From: Kumtagia sp963820075
Lineage (GTDB): Bacteria > Pseudomonadota > Alphaproteobacteria > Rhizobiales > Rhizobiaceae
DNA: 64,000 nt
NCBI GenBank assembly: GCA_963820075.1
Contig: CAWFYS010000013.1
Coordinates: 62,001-126,000 of the forward strand
Reading direction: 5' to 3'
Shown: positions 43,452-52,682 of the stretch, one piece after another
Numbering within the stretch: position 1 is the stretch's first letter
How the letters are laid out: the number at the start of each line of letters is the position of its first letter
Translations under genes and position numbers: made by a program
Notes under the pieces: model-generated
The model's database searches: none
What the model saw: only the letters and a program-made list of their open reading frames with translations
What the model was told of the DNA's origin: nothing

Positions 43452-44366
43452 ATGACCGCGCAAGCCTTGACCCAAAACGACAGCGCCGCCACGCGCGGCT
43501 TTTTCTTCGCGCTCGGCGCCTACGTCTTCTGGGGCGTCCAGCCGATGTTCATGAAACTGGTCGCGCATGTTCCCGCGCCCGAAGTGGTCGCCCACCGCAT
43601 CGTCTGGTCCATACCGGTGGCGGGTGTCGTGCTGTTGCTTCTGGGGCGCACGGCCGACCTGAAAGCCGCGCTGCGCTCGCCAAGAACGCTTCTGATGGCG
43701 ATGATCACGGCGGCGCTGATCACGTTCAACTGGGGCATCTATGTCTGGGCAATCGCCGCCGGCCGCGCGGTTGAGACTGCGCTTGGCTACTACATCAACC
43801 CGCTCGTGAGCGTGGTGATGGGCGCCGTCCTGCTCGGCGAGACGCTGAGCAGGCCGCAAATGGCCGCCGTCGGACTGGCCGCGCTGGCGGTCGCGATCCT
43901 CACGGTCTACGCCGGCGGGCTTCCCTGGGTGTCGCTGGCGCTGGCGATTTCCTTCGCCGTCTATGGCTATCTGCGCAAGACGCTGCCGATCGGGCCGAGC
44001 CAGGGCTTTTTCCTGGAAGTGCTGATCCTCTGCCTGCCGGCGCTTCTCTACATCGCCTGGCTCCAGATGCGGGGCGAGGGGCATTTCCTGCCGTCCGCCC
44101 CCGCCGATATCGCCTTGCTGGTCTTGTGCGGTCCGGTGACGGCGATACCTCTGCTGCTCTTTGCTTTCGGCGCGAAGCTCCTGCGTTTTTCGACCATCGG
44201 CATCATGCAGTATATCGGTCCGTCCATCGTGCTGTTGATCGCCGTGTTCGTGTTCGGCGAGCCGTTCGGCGGCGTCCGGGCCGTCGCATTCGGGCTGATC
44301 TGGATCGCGCTCGCCATCTATTCCTGGTCGATGTTTTTCGGCAGGCGGGCTGCACTGAAAAGCTAA
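43452..44366 (+). CDS. rarD: RarD-type EamA transporter
   Basis: A 304-aa membrane protein with about ten helices. The opening AYVFWGVQPMFMKLVAHV, with HRIVWSIP soon after, and the NWGIYVWAIAAGRAVETALGYYINPL segment are typical of RarD, historically called a chloramphenicol-sensitivity protein. The substrate is unknown. The stop TAA (44364-44366) falls within the first bases of a dispersed repeat. It is not linked to the RiPP locus other than by position. Confidence 0.88.
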   Translation: MTAQALTQNDSAATRGFFFALGAYVFWGVQPMFMKLVAHVPAPEVVAHRIVWSIPVAGVVLLLLGRTADLKAALRSPRTLLMAMITAALITFNWGIYVWAIAAGRAVETALGYYINPLVSVVMGAVLLGETLSRPQMAAVGLAALAVAILTVYAGGLPWVSLALAISFAVYGYLRKTLPIGPSQGFFLEVLILCLPALLYIAWLQMRGEGHFLPSAPADIALLVLCGPVTAIPLLLFAFGAKLLRFSTIGIMQYIGPSIVLLIAVFVFGEPFGGVRAVAFGLIWIALAIYSWSMFFGRRAALKS

Positions 44367-44466
44367 GCAGGTTTCGGAAAAGTGTCACACGGTTTTCCGG
44401 CAAAAACCTGCGACAAACCAAAGGCTAAGCCGGCGAAGCGTGGGCGAAGCCACGCAAGTCGGCTTA
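44363..44466 (-). repeat. Dispersed ~100 bp hairpin repeat, copy 3 (inverted)
   Basis: The element is read on the minus strand and begins CTAAGCCGACTTGCGTGG, ending GAAACCTGCTTAG at 44363. It supplies the rarD stop codon. It is joined head to head with copy 4. Confidence 0.8.
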
Positions 44467-44549
44467 GGCAGGCTTGCGTGGCTTCGCCTGTCTGGTTATG
44501 TCGCGGGTTCGATCGGAAAACCGTGCGGCACTTTTCCGAAGTCTGCCTG
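44465..44549 (+). repeat. Dispersed hairpin repeat, copy 4 (diverged)
   Basis: TAGGCAGGCTTGCGTGGCTT to GAAGTCTGCCTGG. The hairpin core (CGGAAAACC...CACTTTTCCG) is retained while other positions differ. It abuts copy 3, forming a large inverted pair. Confidence 0.7.
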
Positions 44550-44562
44550 GAGGGGAGGTCGC

Positions 44563-45249
44563 GTGTACACTCTGCACATAGCCAACAAGAATTATTCGTC
44601 CTGGTCGCTGCGGCCGTGGGTGCTGATGCGGACGCTGGGCATTCGCTTCGAGGAACGCCAGGTGCCGTTTCCGACAGGACCGAGCTTTGACCAGTTCCGT
44701 TCGTTCTCGCCGAGCGGGCGCGTGCCTTGCCTTGCCGATGACGGCTGGGCGGTCTGGGATTCGCTGGCGATCGTCGAATATCTTGCCGAACGGCATGCCG
44801 ATGTCTGGCCCGGCGACGCCACGGCGCGGGCCTGGGCGCGATCGGCCGCCGCGGAGATGCATTCGAGCTTTACCGCCTTGCGCAATGATTGTCCGATGAA
44901 TTGCGGGGTGCGTGTGCGGCTGAAGGAGAAGTCCGACGCGTTGAGGCAGGATCTCTTCCGACTTTCAGACCTGTGGAACGATGGCCTGAACCGATTTGGC
45001 GGACCGTTTCTGGGCGGCGGAGCCCTCACCGCCGTGGATGCCTTTTTTGCGCCCGTGGCGTTTCGCGCGCAGAGCTACGGGTTGGCGTTCGACGGCGCGG
45101 CCGCTTCCTATCCTGGACTGCTGCTCGACCTGCCGGCAATGCGCGAATGGTACGCCGCCGGCCTTGCCGAGACGTGGCGCGAGCCTGGCCATGAAGCCGA
45201 AACGCGCGCCGCCGGCACAATCCTCGAGGATTTTCGCGCGTCGGCCTGA
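44563..45249 (+). CDS. Glutathione S-transferase family protein
   Basis: A 228-aa GST. The N-terminal thioredoxin-like domain shows NKNYSSWSLRPWVLMRTLG, with the Ser active-site region, and SPSGRVPCLADDGWAVWDSLAI (cis-Pro and glutathione-binding SNAIL-like region). The helical domain follows. The GTG start at 44563 is preceded by AGGGGAGG. The family includes detoxifying enzymes; no specific substrate can be given. It sits alone between repeats and the LOG gene. Confidence 0.88.
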   Translation: MYTLHIANKNYSSWSLRPWVLMRTLGIRFEERQVPFPTGPSFDQFRSFSPSGRVPCLADDGWAVWDSLAIVEYLAERHADVWPGDATARAWARSAAAEMHSSFTALRNDCPMNCGVRVRLKEKSDALRQDLFRLSDLWNDGLNRFGGPFLGGGALTAVDAFFAPVAFRAQSYGLAFDGAAASYPGLLLDLPAMREWYAAGLAETWREPGHEAETRAAGTILEDFRASA

Positions 45250-45404
45250 ACGGTTGCATGCCGCGTGAGGGTTCTATGCCAGAGCAGGACGACTCGCATG
45301 AGTCATTCCCTGCGCTAACTCCTTGTTATGACGGATGATCTGATCCGAAAAGTCTGCAACTTTTCCATGACCTGCGCCGGCGAGCCGCCGCCGCAACCAT
45401 GTGA

Positions 45405-46016
45405 TCAAAGCTTATCGATCACCGACTGCACCCCGCCGGTTGGCGTGTCGATGCCGGCGCCCTCGACCAGGATGGCGGGCACGACAGCCTCCGCCTCGTC
45501 GATCAGCAAGGGCTGCACCAGATGCCCGGTGTGGATGAAACCTTCCTCTCGCATGTGGTTCATGAGCACCATCATCGGCTCCCAGAACCCTTCTATATTG
45601 GCGAACACGATCGGCTTGCGGTGATGGCCGAGCTGCGCCCAGGTCATGACCTCGACGATTTCCTCCACGGTGCCGATGCCGCCCGGCAACGCCACGAAGG
45701 CATCGGATGCTTCGAACATCCTGTGCTTGCGCTCATGCATGTTCTCCGTGATGACGAGTTCGTCCAGCCGGTCGAGCGCCGCTTCCGTCGCCTCCCGGTT
45801 GAGAAGGAATCGTGGTATAATGCCCGTTACCTTGCCACCGGCCCGCAATGCGCCGTCGGCGACGGCACCCATGATACCTTTCGTGCCGCCGCCATAGACA
45901 AGCCGCAGGCCCGCCCTGGCGAGCGACCGGCCGAGCGCGCGGCCGGCCTTGACATAGACCTCGCTTCGGCCCGGCGATGAACCGCAGTAGACGCAGACGG
46001 ATCGAATCGTGTTCAT
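45405..46016 (-). CDS. LOG-family (TIGR00730) Rossmann-fold protein
   Basis: A 203-aa protein with SVCVYCGSSPG at the N terminus, LVYGGGTKGIMG, and the LOG motif LPGGIGTVEEI with its catalytic Glu. Proteins of this family hydrolyse nucleoside 5'-monophosphates such as cytokinin ribotides (or AMP) to the base and ribose 5-phosphate. In a rhizobial-type bacterium it may be cytokinin-activating or general nucleotide-cleaving. Start ATG 46016 fits the family N terminus. Confidence 0.9.
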   Translation of the reverse strand: MNTIRSVCVYCGSSPGRSEVYVKAGRALGRSLARAGLRLVYGGGTKGIMGAVADGALRAGGKVTGIIPRFLLNREATEAALDRLDELVITENMHERKHRMFEASDAFVALPGGIGTVEEIVEVMTWAQLGHHRKPIVFANIEGFWEPMMVLMNHMREEGFIHTGHLVQPLLIDEAEAVVPAILVEGAGIDTPTGGVQSVIDKL

Positions 46017-46131
46017 ATCCTAATTGGTTAGTGTGTGATCCGCGCCGGTCAAGGGAACAAAGCCGGCATTTCCTTGTCCGTGGGGTCAAAACAGGCTAGA
46101 CCCCGCTTAGGTGGCTAAGGGGCAATGGACT

Positions 46132-47739
46132 ATGGCACTGACTCCCATCAAGGTTCTCCTGTTTCTGGCGGGAGGAACCGTTGCGGCCGGAGCAACCGCA
46201 TATGTTGCCGGCGTATTCGAACCTTATCTGGGCCGGACCCCGGCGACAGAGGCCCGCTTGCCGGCGCAGCCGAAGGCCACGGCCCTGCCGCCCGAGGCAA
46301 AACCCGTCGGAAAGCCCGAGGCTTCATCAGAGACCGGTCAGCCGTCGGCCAAAGCGGCGGTGACGCCTCAGGTCGAGGTTCCGTCCTTCGACGTCGTGCG
46401 CGTGCAGGCCGACGGTTCAATCGTAATCGCCGGGAACGCCGCATCCAGTGCGAATGTGGAGGCGGTCATCGGTTCACGCGTCATCGGCAGCGCCGTGGCC
46501 GGCCCCGAGGGGGACTTCGCCATCGCCGTCGACGAACCATTGAAGCCCGGCGACTACCAGATCGTGCTGCGTTCAAGCGCGCCGGACAATGTTGTGGCAA
46601 CGTCGCGGGAAACGGCCGTCGTATCGATCCCTGAAAAACCCGACGGTCAGGTGCTTGCGCTGGTGGAGGAGCCCGGCAAGCCGTCGGAACTGATCACGGT
46701 TCCGGAGCCGGGGCAGCCGAAGGCCGGAGCGCTATCGACGTCCGCCGCGTCCGCCCAATCCGAACAGCCGGACGAGACATCCGCCGGCAACGTCGCGGTT
46801 GCCGAAAACAAGCAGGCGGTGACCGGGGACAAGCCGGTTTCCCAGGACAATCAGCAAACGGCGGCGGCGCCGGCCCCGCCGCAGCCGGCCGACGGGCCGC
46901 TTCTTGCGGTCGAAGCCGTCGAAATCGAGGGCCGCAGGGTATTTGTCGCGGGATCGGCTGATCCGGGCCGCCTGGTGCGGGCCTATGCAAACGAGATTCT
47001 GCTCGGACAGAGCGAGACCTCCGAAGCCGGCCGCTTCCTCGTCGAGACCGAACGCGACCTGCCGGTGGGCGACTACATCATTCGGGTCGACGCGCTGGCG
47101 CCCGATGGCGAGAAGGTGCTGGCGCGCGCGGCCGTCCCTTTCGAGCGCGAGGCGGGCGAGAACATCGCCGCCGTCGCGCCGCCGCCGAGCAAGAAGCCGC
47201 GGCCGGGCGCGCCGGGAACAAGCGAGCCCGCCGAGCTGTCCGCTGCCGCTGCTCCCGCCGGCTCCTCGCAGCCTGCCGACGGTTCAGCGCCTGTCGCGCC
47301 TGCCGCCGAAGCGAAGGTTGAAACGCCGGCCGCGGCGGATAAGCCCGCCGATAGCGCGGGCGCCCAGCAACCCGAGCCGGCCAAGCCGACGCCGCCCGGC
47401 GCCACGGTCGCCGCGTCCGAGCCGTCCGCTCAGCCGGCTGTCCCGGCGGCAGGCGGCGACATCGCCGCCGCGCCGGTCGAGACGGTCGCGCCGAAACTGC
47501 AGAACGTCGACAGCGCCGTCATCATCCGGCGCGGCGATACGCTGTGGCGGATTTCCAAGCGCGTCTACGGGCGCGGCGTCCGCTATTCGACCATTTACCT
47601 CGCCAACCAGGAGCAAATCCGCGATCCGAACATGATCTGGCCGGGTCAGGTGTTCAGCGTTCCGCAAAAGACGGACGAGGGCGAGAAGGCCGACATGAGC
47701 CGCCTCGGCACGCAAGCGATGCCGCCGCCCGTCCAATAG
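46132..47739 (+). CDS. Membrane-anchored Pro/Ala-rich protein with C-terminal LysM domain
   Basis: A 535-aa protein. An N-terminal hydrophobic segment (LLFLAGGTVAAGATAYVAGV) anchors or exports it. Two similar beta-type modules are visible at about residues 85-165 (VQADGSIVIAGNAASSANVE) and 260-345 (IEGRRVFVAGSADPGR). Low-complexity Pro/Ala linkers separate them. A LysM module ends the protein (IIRRGDTLWRISKRVYGRG; DPNMIWPGQVFSVP). ATG 46132 is preceded by AAGGGG. It is probably a periplasmic peptidoglycan-binding structural protein. Confidence 0.85.
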   Translation: MALTPIKVLLFLAGGTVAAGATAYVAGVFEPYLGRTPATEARLPAQPKATALPPEAKPVGKPEASSETGQPSAKAAVTPQVEVPSFDVVRVQADGSIVIAGNAASSANVEAVIGSRVIGSAVAGPEGDFAIAVDEPLKPGDYQIVLRSSAPDNVVATSRETAVVSIPEKPDGQVLALVEEPGKPSELITVPEPGQPKAGALSTSAASAQSEQPDETSAGNVAVAENKQAVTGDKPVSQDNQQTAAAPAPPQPADGPLLAVEAVEIEGRRVFVAGSADPGRLVRAYANEILLGQSETSEAGRFLVETERDLPVGDYIIRVDALAPDGEKVLARAAVPFEREAGENIAAVAPPPSKKPRPGAPGTSEPAELSAAAAPAGSSQPADGSAPVAPAAEAKVETPAAADKPADSAGAQQPEPAKPTPPGATVAASEPSAQPAVPAAGGDIAAAPVETVAPKLQNVDSAVIIRRGDTLWRISKRVYGRGVRYSTIYLANQEQIRDPNMIWPGQVFSVPQKTDEGEKADMSRLGTQAMPPPVQ

Positions 47740-47745
47740 GGGAAG

Positions 47746-48045
47746 TCAGGTCGGACTCGGCTCGCCCGCCTCGTAAAGCAAGAGCCGGCGCTCGCCGATG
47801 CCAAGCGCGGGCCACGCCGAACGCCAATGCGCTATGTGCTGCGACGCGAAATGCGCCTGCAGGGCCGCCCGGTCGCGCCAGACCTCCATGACGCGGACAA
47901 GCCCAGCATCGAGAATATCCTCGGCGTAGGAATAGTCGATGCAGCCGGGCTCCGCACGGCTCGCCTTGATCATGCGTTCCATGATCGGCCTCGCCTCGGC
48001 CAATCTTTCCGGCGGAAGGCGGAACGTGCCGGCGATCAGAAGCAT
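47746..48045 (-). CDS. Antibiotic biosynthesis monooxygenase (ABM) domain protein
   Basis: A 99-aa ferredoxin-like dimeric alpha+beta barrel protein. It shows ARPIMERMIKASRAEPGCIDYSY and VRVMEVWRDRAALQAHFAS, the ABM/YgiN pattern. ATG 48045 is preceded by AAAGGACG. It is convergent with the LysM gene. Members act on quinones, haem or polyketides, or have no known activity. Confidence 0.85.
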   Translation of the reverse strand: MLLIAGTFRLPPERLAEARPIMERMIKASRAEPGCIDYSYAEDILDAGLVRVMEVWRDRAALQAHFASQHIAHWRSAWPALGIGERRLLLYEAGEPSPT

Positions 48046-48156
48046 TTGGCGTCCTTTGGGATTCGAAAACTCCACTGACTCCCCCTGCAGGAAATTTGCA
48101 ATACGGTCTGGACGGGGAAATTGGAACGGGATGCTCCGAAGCTTGCTCGCTCGGTA

Positions 48157-48185
48157 TTTATCGTCTATCGTCGATTAACGATAAA
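48157..48185 (+). promoter_or_regulatory. Candidate ArsR operator
   Basis: TTTATCGT at 48157-48164 is inverted as ACGATAAA at 48178-48185, with a further TATCGTCGAT inside. The dyad ends 18 bp before the arsR start, where autoregulation by an ArsR repressor would be expected. Confidence 0.5.
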
Positions 48186-48203
48186 GCCTTCGGAGCAATT
48201 CTA

Positions 48204-48611
48204 GTGCCACCCCATTCGGTAGCCGCCGAACGGCTTGCCGTCCGGCTCGGCGCGCTTTCGCATCCGGCGCGCCTGGAAATCCTGAAGCATCTGGCGGCAA
48301 GCGACTGCTGCTGCTGCAAGGAAGTGGTCGGCCGCTTTGATCTCGCCCAGTCGACAGTGTCGCAGCACCTGAAGATTCTGGTCGAGGCGGGGCTGGTGCG
48401 GGTGAGGACCGATCGCCAGCGTTCCCTCTACGAAATCGACCGCGCCGCAATGGCCGACATAGCGGCGAGCGTGGCGGCTCTGGTCGCCTCTTGCTGTGCG
48501 GGCGCCGAAGGTGCCGCCGCCTGCGCGGAACCGCACGGCATTTACCAAGATTGCGTACCAAAATCCGCGCCGGCCGACGGAAATTGCTCGGAACAAGGCG
48601 ACGGAAATTAG
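48204..48611 (+). CDS. ArsR-family metal-responsive repressor
   Basis: A 135-aa winged-helix regulator. The recognition region is QSTVSQHLKILVEAGLVRV, and four consecutive cysteines precede it (ASDCCCCKEVVGRF) where ArsR/SmtB proteins bind soft metals. More cysteines lie near the C terminus (VASCCAGAEG; AAACAEP). The start is GTG 48204, 18 bp after a palindromic operator. The Atm1-type exporter follows 12 bp downstream, which makes a metal- or thiol-stress response likely. Confidence 0.85.
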   Translation: MPPHSVAAERLAVRLGALSHPARLEILKHLAASDCCCCKEVVGRFDLAQSTVSQHLKILVEAGLVRVRTDRQRSLYEIDRAAMADIAASVAALVASCCAGAEGAAACAEPHGIYQDCVPKSAPADGNCSEQGDGN

Positions 48612-48622
48612 GGAAGAGAGAA

Positions 48623-50509
48623 TTGGCCGAAAAAACTGTCTCGGCGGAGTCCGGCTCGACGCTGCGGACGCTGTACAATCTGAAGCCCTATATGTGGCCG
48701 GCGGAACGCGCCGACCTGCGCATGCGCCTCGTCTGGGCAAGCTTTTACCTGATCGTCTCCAAGCTGGTGCTGGTGGCCGTCCCCTATTTCTTCAAATGGG
48801 CGACCGACGCCCTGGCCGGCGATGCGCACAGCCCGCCGCCGCTGCCCGACTTCCTGCTGGTGCCGGCGGCACTCGTCATTGCCTACAATGTCGTGCGGAT
48901 CGTCCAGGTCGGGCTCAACCAGTTGCGCGACGCGCTGTTTGCCAGCGTCGGCCAGCATGCGGTGCGCAAGCTCGCTTACAGAACCTTCGTCCACATGCAC
49001 GAACTATCGCTGCGCTTCCATCTCGAGCGGCGCACCGGCGGCCTGTCGCGCATCATCGAGCGCGGCGTGAAGGGCATCGAGACGATCGTGCGCTTCACCG
49101 TCCTGGCAACACTTCCGACCATTCTCGAATTCGCTTTGACGGCCGCTATCTTCGCGTTCGCCTATGGCTGGATCTATGTTTTGGTCGTCGCCGTAACGGT
49201 GGCGCTCTATACCTGGTTCACGGTCCGGGCGAGCGACTGGCGCATCGCCATCCGCCGCGAGATGAACGAGAGCGACACCGACGCCAACACCAAGGCGATC
49301 GACTCGCTGCTCAATTACGAGACGGTGAAATATTTTACCAATGAGCGCATGGAAGCCGAACGCTTCGACCGCTCGATGGCGCGCTACGAGGCTGCCGCCA
49401 CCAAAACCTGGACGTCGCTCGGCTGGCTCAATTTCGGCCAGGGCGTCATCTTCGGCGTCGGCATGCTGACTATCATGCTGCTGTCGGCGCGCGAGGTTCA
49501 GGCCGGCACCCAGACCATCGGCGATTTCGTCTTTCTCAATGCCATGCTGATGCAACTGGCCATGCCGCTCAACTTCATTGGCATGATCTATCGCGAGATC
49601 CGCCAGGGTCTCACCGACATCGAGCACATGTTCGACCTGCTCGACGTGCCTGCCGAGGTTTCCGACCAGCCGGGCGCCAAACCGCTCGTCGTTACGGAGG
49701 GGCGCGTCGAATTCCGCGACGTGCGCTTTTCCTACGATCCCAAGCGCGAGATTCTGAAAGGCATCAGCTTCGAGGTTCCGGCGGGAAAGACGGTGGCGAT
49801 CGTCGGCCCGTCCGGCGCCGGAAAATCGACGATCTCCCGGCTGCTTTTCCGCTTCTACGACATCCAGTCAGGCCAGGTTATCATCGACGGCCAGGATATC
49901 CGCTCAGTCACCCAGGAGAGCCTGCGCGCCGCCATCGGCATGGTGCCGCAGGACACGGTGCTGTTCAACGACACCATCGCCTACAATATCCGCTACGGCC
50001 GCGTCGGCGCTTCGGAGACGGATATCCGCCAGGCGGCCGAACTGGCGCAGATCGGTTCGTTCATCGAGCACCTTCCCGACGGCTACAAGACAATGGTCGG
50101 CGAGCGCGGGCTGAAGCTGTCGGGCGGCGAAAAACAGCGCGTGGCGATCGCCCGCACCATTCTCAAGGCGCCGCCGATCCTGATGCTGGACGAAGCGACG
50201 TCGGCGCTGGACTCGCACACCGAACGCGAGATCCAGGCCGCACTTGACACGGTGTCGCGCGGGCGCACGACGATCGTGATCGCGCACCGCCTTTCGACCG
50301 TCATCGCGGCCGACGAGATCATCGTGCTCAAGGACGGCCGCATCGCCGAACGCGGCCGCCACGCCGAGCTTTTGGCGCGCGATGGCCTTTACGCCTCGAT
50401 GTGGGCGCGCCAGCGCGAGGCGACTGAGGCCGAGGAACGGCTGCGCATAGCCCGCGAGCAGGATGAACTCGGCGTCGTCGTCCGCAGGCGGACGCCGGAG
50501 GTGGAATAG
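48623..50509 (+). CDS. Atm1-type ABC exporter (fused permease and ATPase)
   Basis: A 628-aa half-transporter. Residues about 30-330 form six transmembrane helices; the nucleotide-binding domain has VGPSGAGKST (Walker A), LSGGEKQRVAIAR (signature) and LMLDEATSALD (Walker B). The NYETVKYFTNE and LNFGQGVIFGVGM segments mark the ATM1/HMT1 group, which exports glutathione-linked sulfur species or metal-thiol conjugates. TTG 48623 is the start because AGGGAAGAG lies just upstream. It follows arsR, so metal-conjugate export is the likely role. Confidence 0.9.
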   Translation: MAEKTVSAESGSTLRTLYNLKPYMWPAERADLRMRLVWASFYLIVSKLVLVAVPYFFKWATDALAGDAHSPPPLPDFLLVPAALVIAYNVVRIVQVGLNQLRDALFASVGQHAVRKLAYRTFVHMHELSLRFHLERRTGGLSRIIERGVKGIETIVRFTVLATLPTILEFALTAAIFAFAYGWIYVLVVAVTVALYTWFTVRASDWRIAIRREMNESDTDANTKAIDSLLNYETVKYFTNERMEAERFDRSMARYEAAATKTWTSLGWLNFGQGVIFGVGMLTIMLLSAREVQAGTQTIGDFVFLNAMLMQLAMPLNFIGMIYREIRQGLTDIEHMFDLLDVPAEVSDQPGAKPLVVTEGRVEFRDVRFSYDPKREILKGISFEVPAGKTVAIVGPSGAGKSTISRLLFRFYDIQSGQVIIDGQDIRSVTQESLRAAIGMVPQDTVLFNDTIAYNIRYGRVGASETDIRQAAELAQIGSFIEHLPDGYKTMVGERGLKLSGGEKQRVAIARTILKAPPILMLDEATSALDSHTEREIQAALDTVSRGRTTIVIAHRLSTVIAADEIIVLKDGRIAERGRHAELLARDGLYASMWARQREATEAEERLRIAREQDELGVVVRRRTPEVE

Positions 50510-50661
50510 GGGTGCGGTCGCCGACCCGAACTGGACGAACCCGGTCAGCGCGGCTCGCCGGCAAGCGCTGTTATTGTCCTCATGTCTATATCGCGGGCGC
50601 GCTTTGTGTTGGTGAGGAGACCCTGAGCGCATATCGACAGATACCTGGCGTCTTGTGTTCG

Positions 50662-50758
50662 AGCAGGCTCTCGTGGCTTCGCCTCGCCTGCCTGGCTTCT
50701 TGGTTTGTCGCAGGTTTCTATCGGAAAACCGTGGGACACTTTTGCGAAACCTGCTTAG
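50662..50758 (+). repeat. Dispersed ~100 bp hairpin repeat, copy 5
   Basis: AGCAGGCTCTCGTGGCTTCG to GCGAAACCTGCTTAG, with the GCAGGTTTC / GAAACCTGC stem complete. It precedes the sugar ABC gene by about 20 bp. Confidence 0.85.
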
Positions 50759-50777
50759 ATGCGGCAGGGAGAAGCGG

Positions 50778-51572
50778 GTGACGGATGTGAGCTTGGTCGA
50801 ACCTCAGCCGGAAGCCGACTACCGGCACATAGTGCGCCTTGAGGGCGTGCAGAAATTCTTCGGCGCGATCCAGGCGCTGCGCGACATCAATCTTTCGGTC
50901 GGCCGCAACGAAATCGTCGGGCTGATCGGCGACAACGGCGCCGGAAAGTCGACGCTGATCAAGGTGTTGACGGGCGTGCTCGCGCCATCTTCGGGGCGGA
51001 TATTCGTCCGAGACCGGGAACTCAACCTTTCCGACTACTCCGTGCGCATGGCGCACGACCTGTCGATCGAGACCGTCTACCAGGACAAATCGCTGGCGGA
51101 GAAGCAGCCGCTCTGGCGCAATTTCTTCGTCGGGCGCCAGATCACCAACCGCTTCGGCTTCATCGATATCGGCCGCGAGAAGGCGATCGCGAACGACATT
51201 CTCAAGCACGCCATCGGCTTTCGCGGCGTCGGCATCACCGTCGATTCCACCGTCGCCAATCTCTCGGGCGGCGAGCGGCAAGGCATCGCCATCGGCCGGG
51301 CCATGCACTACAAGGCCGACCTCATCGTGCTCGACGAGCCCACCGTGGCGCTCGCCGTCGCGGAAGTGCGCAAGGTGCTCGACTTCGTGCGGCGCATCAA
51401 GGCGTCGGGCCGCGCCTGCATCTATATCGACCATAACCTTGCTCATGTGCATGGCGTGGCGGACCGGCTGGTCATCCTCGACCGCGGCGCCGTGGTGGCG
51501 GAGATCGAGCCCAAGGACATGTCGGTGGTCGAACTGACCGAATATCTCATTGCATTGCAGCACAAGGCGTGA
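50778..51572 (+). CDS. Sugar ABC transporter ATP-binding protein
   Basis: A 264-aa single-domain ATPase of a CUT2/ribose-type importer: GLIGDNGAGKSTLIKVLTG (Walker A), NLSGGERQGIAIGRAM (signature) and LIVLDEPTVAL (Walker B). It has one nucleotide-binding domain rather than the fused pair found in RbsA, like FrcA-type proteins. The GTG start has GGGAGAAG upstream. Permease and binding-protein genes follow. Confidence 0.9.
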   Translation: MTDVSLVEPQPEADYRHIVRLEGVQKFFGAIQALRDINLSVGRNEIVGLIGDNGAGKSTLIKVLTGVLAPSSGRIFVRDRELNLSDYSVRMAHDLSIETVYQDKSLAEKQPLWRNFFVGRQITNRFGFIDIGREKAIANDILKHAIGFRGVGITVDSTVANLSGGERQGIAIGRAMHYKADLIVLDEPTVALAVAEVRKVLDFVRRIKASGRACIYIDHNLAHVHGVADRLVILDRGAVVAEIEPKDMSVVELTEYLIALQHKA

Positions 51573-51582
51573 GGACCGGCTC

Positions 51583-52638
51583 ATGGCGGAACCACCAACC
51601 ACGTCCCGTTTGCTGAAGGTCGAAGGGCTGCCGATAATCCTGGTATTCGTCGTGCTGCTGGCGCTGTTCATGTACACCGCGCCGCAGGTCTTCCTTCAGC
51701 CCTTCATCTACACGACCTTCCTCTCGACGCTGCCGCCTCTCATCCTGCTGGCGGTCGGGCTGACCTTCGTCATAGGCGCGGGAGAGATAGACCTCTGCTT
51801 CCCGGCGATCATAGCTTTCTCCGGCTTCGTCTTCGCCGTCCTGTTCAAGGAGTACAATCTCGGCTGGCTTGCCGTTCTTGCCGCTCTCGCCTCCGGACTG
51901 GTCGTCGGACTGCTGAACGGCTTCCTCGTGGCCAGGATCGGCATCCCGTCCTTCATGGCGACGCTGGCCACCCAGTTCTTCTGGGCCGGCATGGCGACGG
52001 TGCTTTCCGGCGGCAAGTCCTATGCGCTGCGCGGGGTCGAGACCAGCTCGGTCTGGCAATGGATCGTCGGCCGCCCCTTCGCGGGCTCCGAGACGGTCTG
52101 GGTCGCGCAGATACCCATCCAGGCTCTGTGGACGGCGATCGTCGCCGTGTTCCTGTGGTTTATCCTCAACCGTCACAGGTTCGGCGAACATGTTCTTTTC
52201 ATTGGCGATTCGAATGCAGTATCGCGCGTCGTCGGCATCGATGTGGAGCGTGAGAAGATCAAGATATTCACGCTGATGGGCGGCCTCGCAGCGCTCGCGG
52301 CAATAATGCTGACGCTTGAGAACAAGAACTATTTCGGCAATCAGGGCCAGGGATATCTGCTGACGGCGATCGCCTCGGTGCTGATCGGCGGCACCTCGAT
52401 CTTCGGCGGCCGCGCGACGATCATCGGAACCGTGTTCGGCTGCTTCATCATCGGCATGATCGAGGCGGGTCTGGTCGCGTCCGGATTGACGGGCGCCTGG
52501 GTCCGGACGGTTCAGGGACTGGTCTTCCTGACCGCCGTCATCTCCTATCTCTACATAGAGGAACCGCAGCGGCGCAGCGCTTTCTTCGCGCGGCTGCGGC
52601 TTTCCAGGGCATTCGGCCGCATGCGTGCCGCCGAATAA
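51583..52638 (+). CDS. Sugar ABC transporter permease
   Basis: A 351-aa inner-membrane permease of the ribose/fructose (CUT2) type with about ten hydrophobic segments. The ribose-permease motif LAVGLTFVIGAGEIDLCFPA and the later ASVLIGGTSIFGGRATIIGT are clear. Its start is 10 bp after the ATPase stop. The transported sugar cannot be read from the sequence. Confidence 0.92.
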   Translation: MAEPPTTSRLLKVEGLPIILVFVVLLALFMYTAPQVFLQPFIYTTFLSTLPPLILLAVGLTFVIGAGEIDLCFPAIIAFSGFVFAVLFKEYNLGWLAVLAALASGLVVGLLNGFLVARIGIPSFMATLATQFFWAGMATVLSGGKSYALRGVETSSVWQWIVGRPFAGSETVWVAQIPIQALWTAIVAVFLWFILNRHRFGEHVLFIGDSNAVSRVVGIDVEREKIKIFTLMGGLAALAAIMLTLENKNYFGNQGQGYLLTAIASVLIGGTSIFGGRATIIGTVFGCFIIGMIEAGLVASGLTGAWVRTVQGLVFLTAVISYLYIEEPQRRSAFFARLRLSRAFGRMRAAE

Positions 52639-52682
52639 TGCGGGGGAAGTGAGCAACCGTAATTCATCCAAGGGAGGGAACA

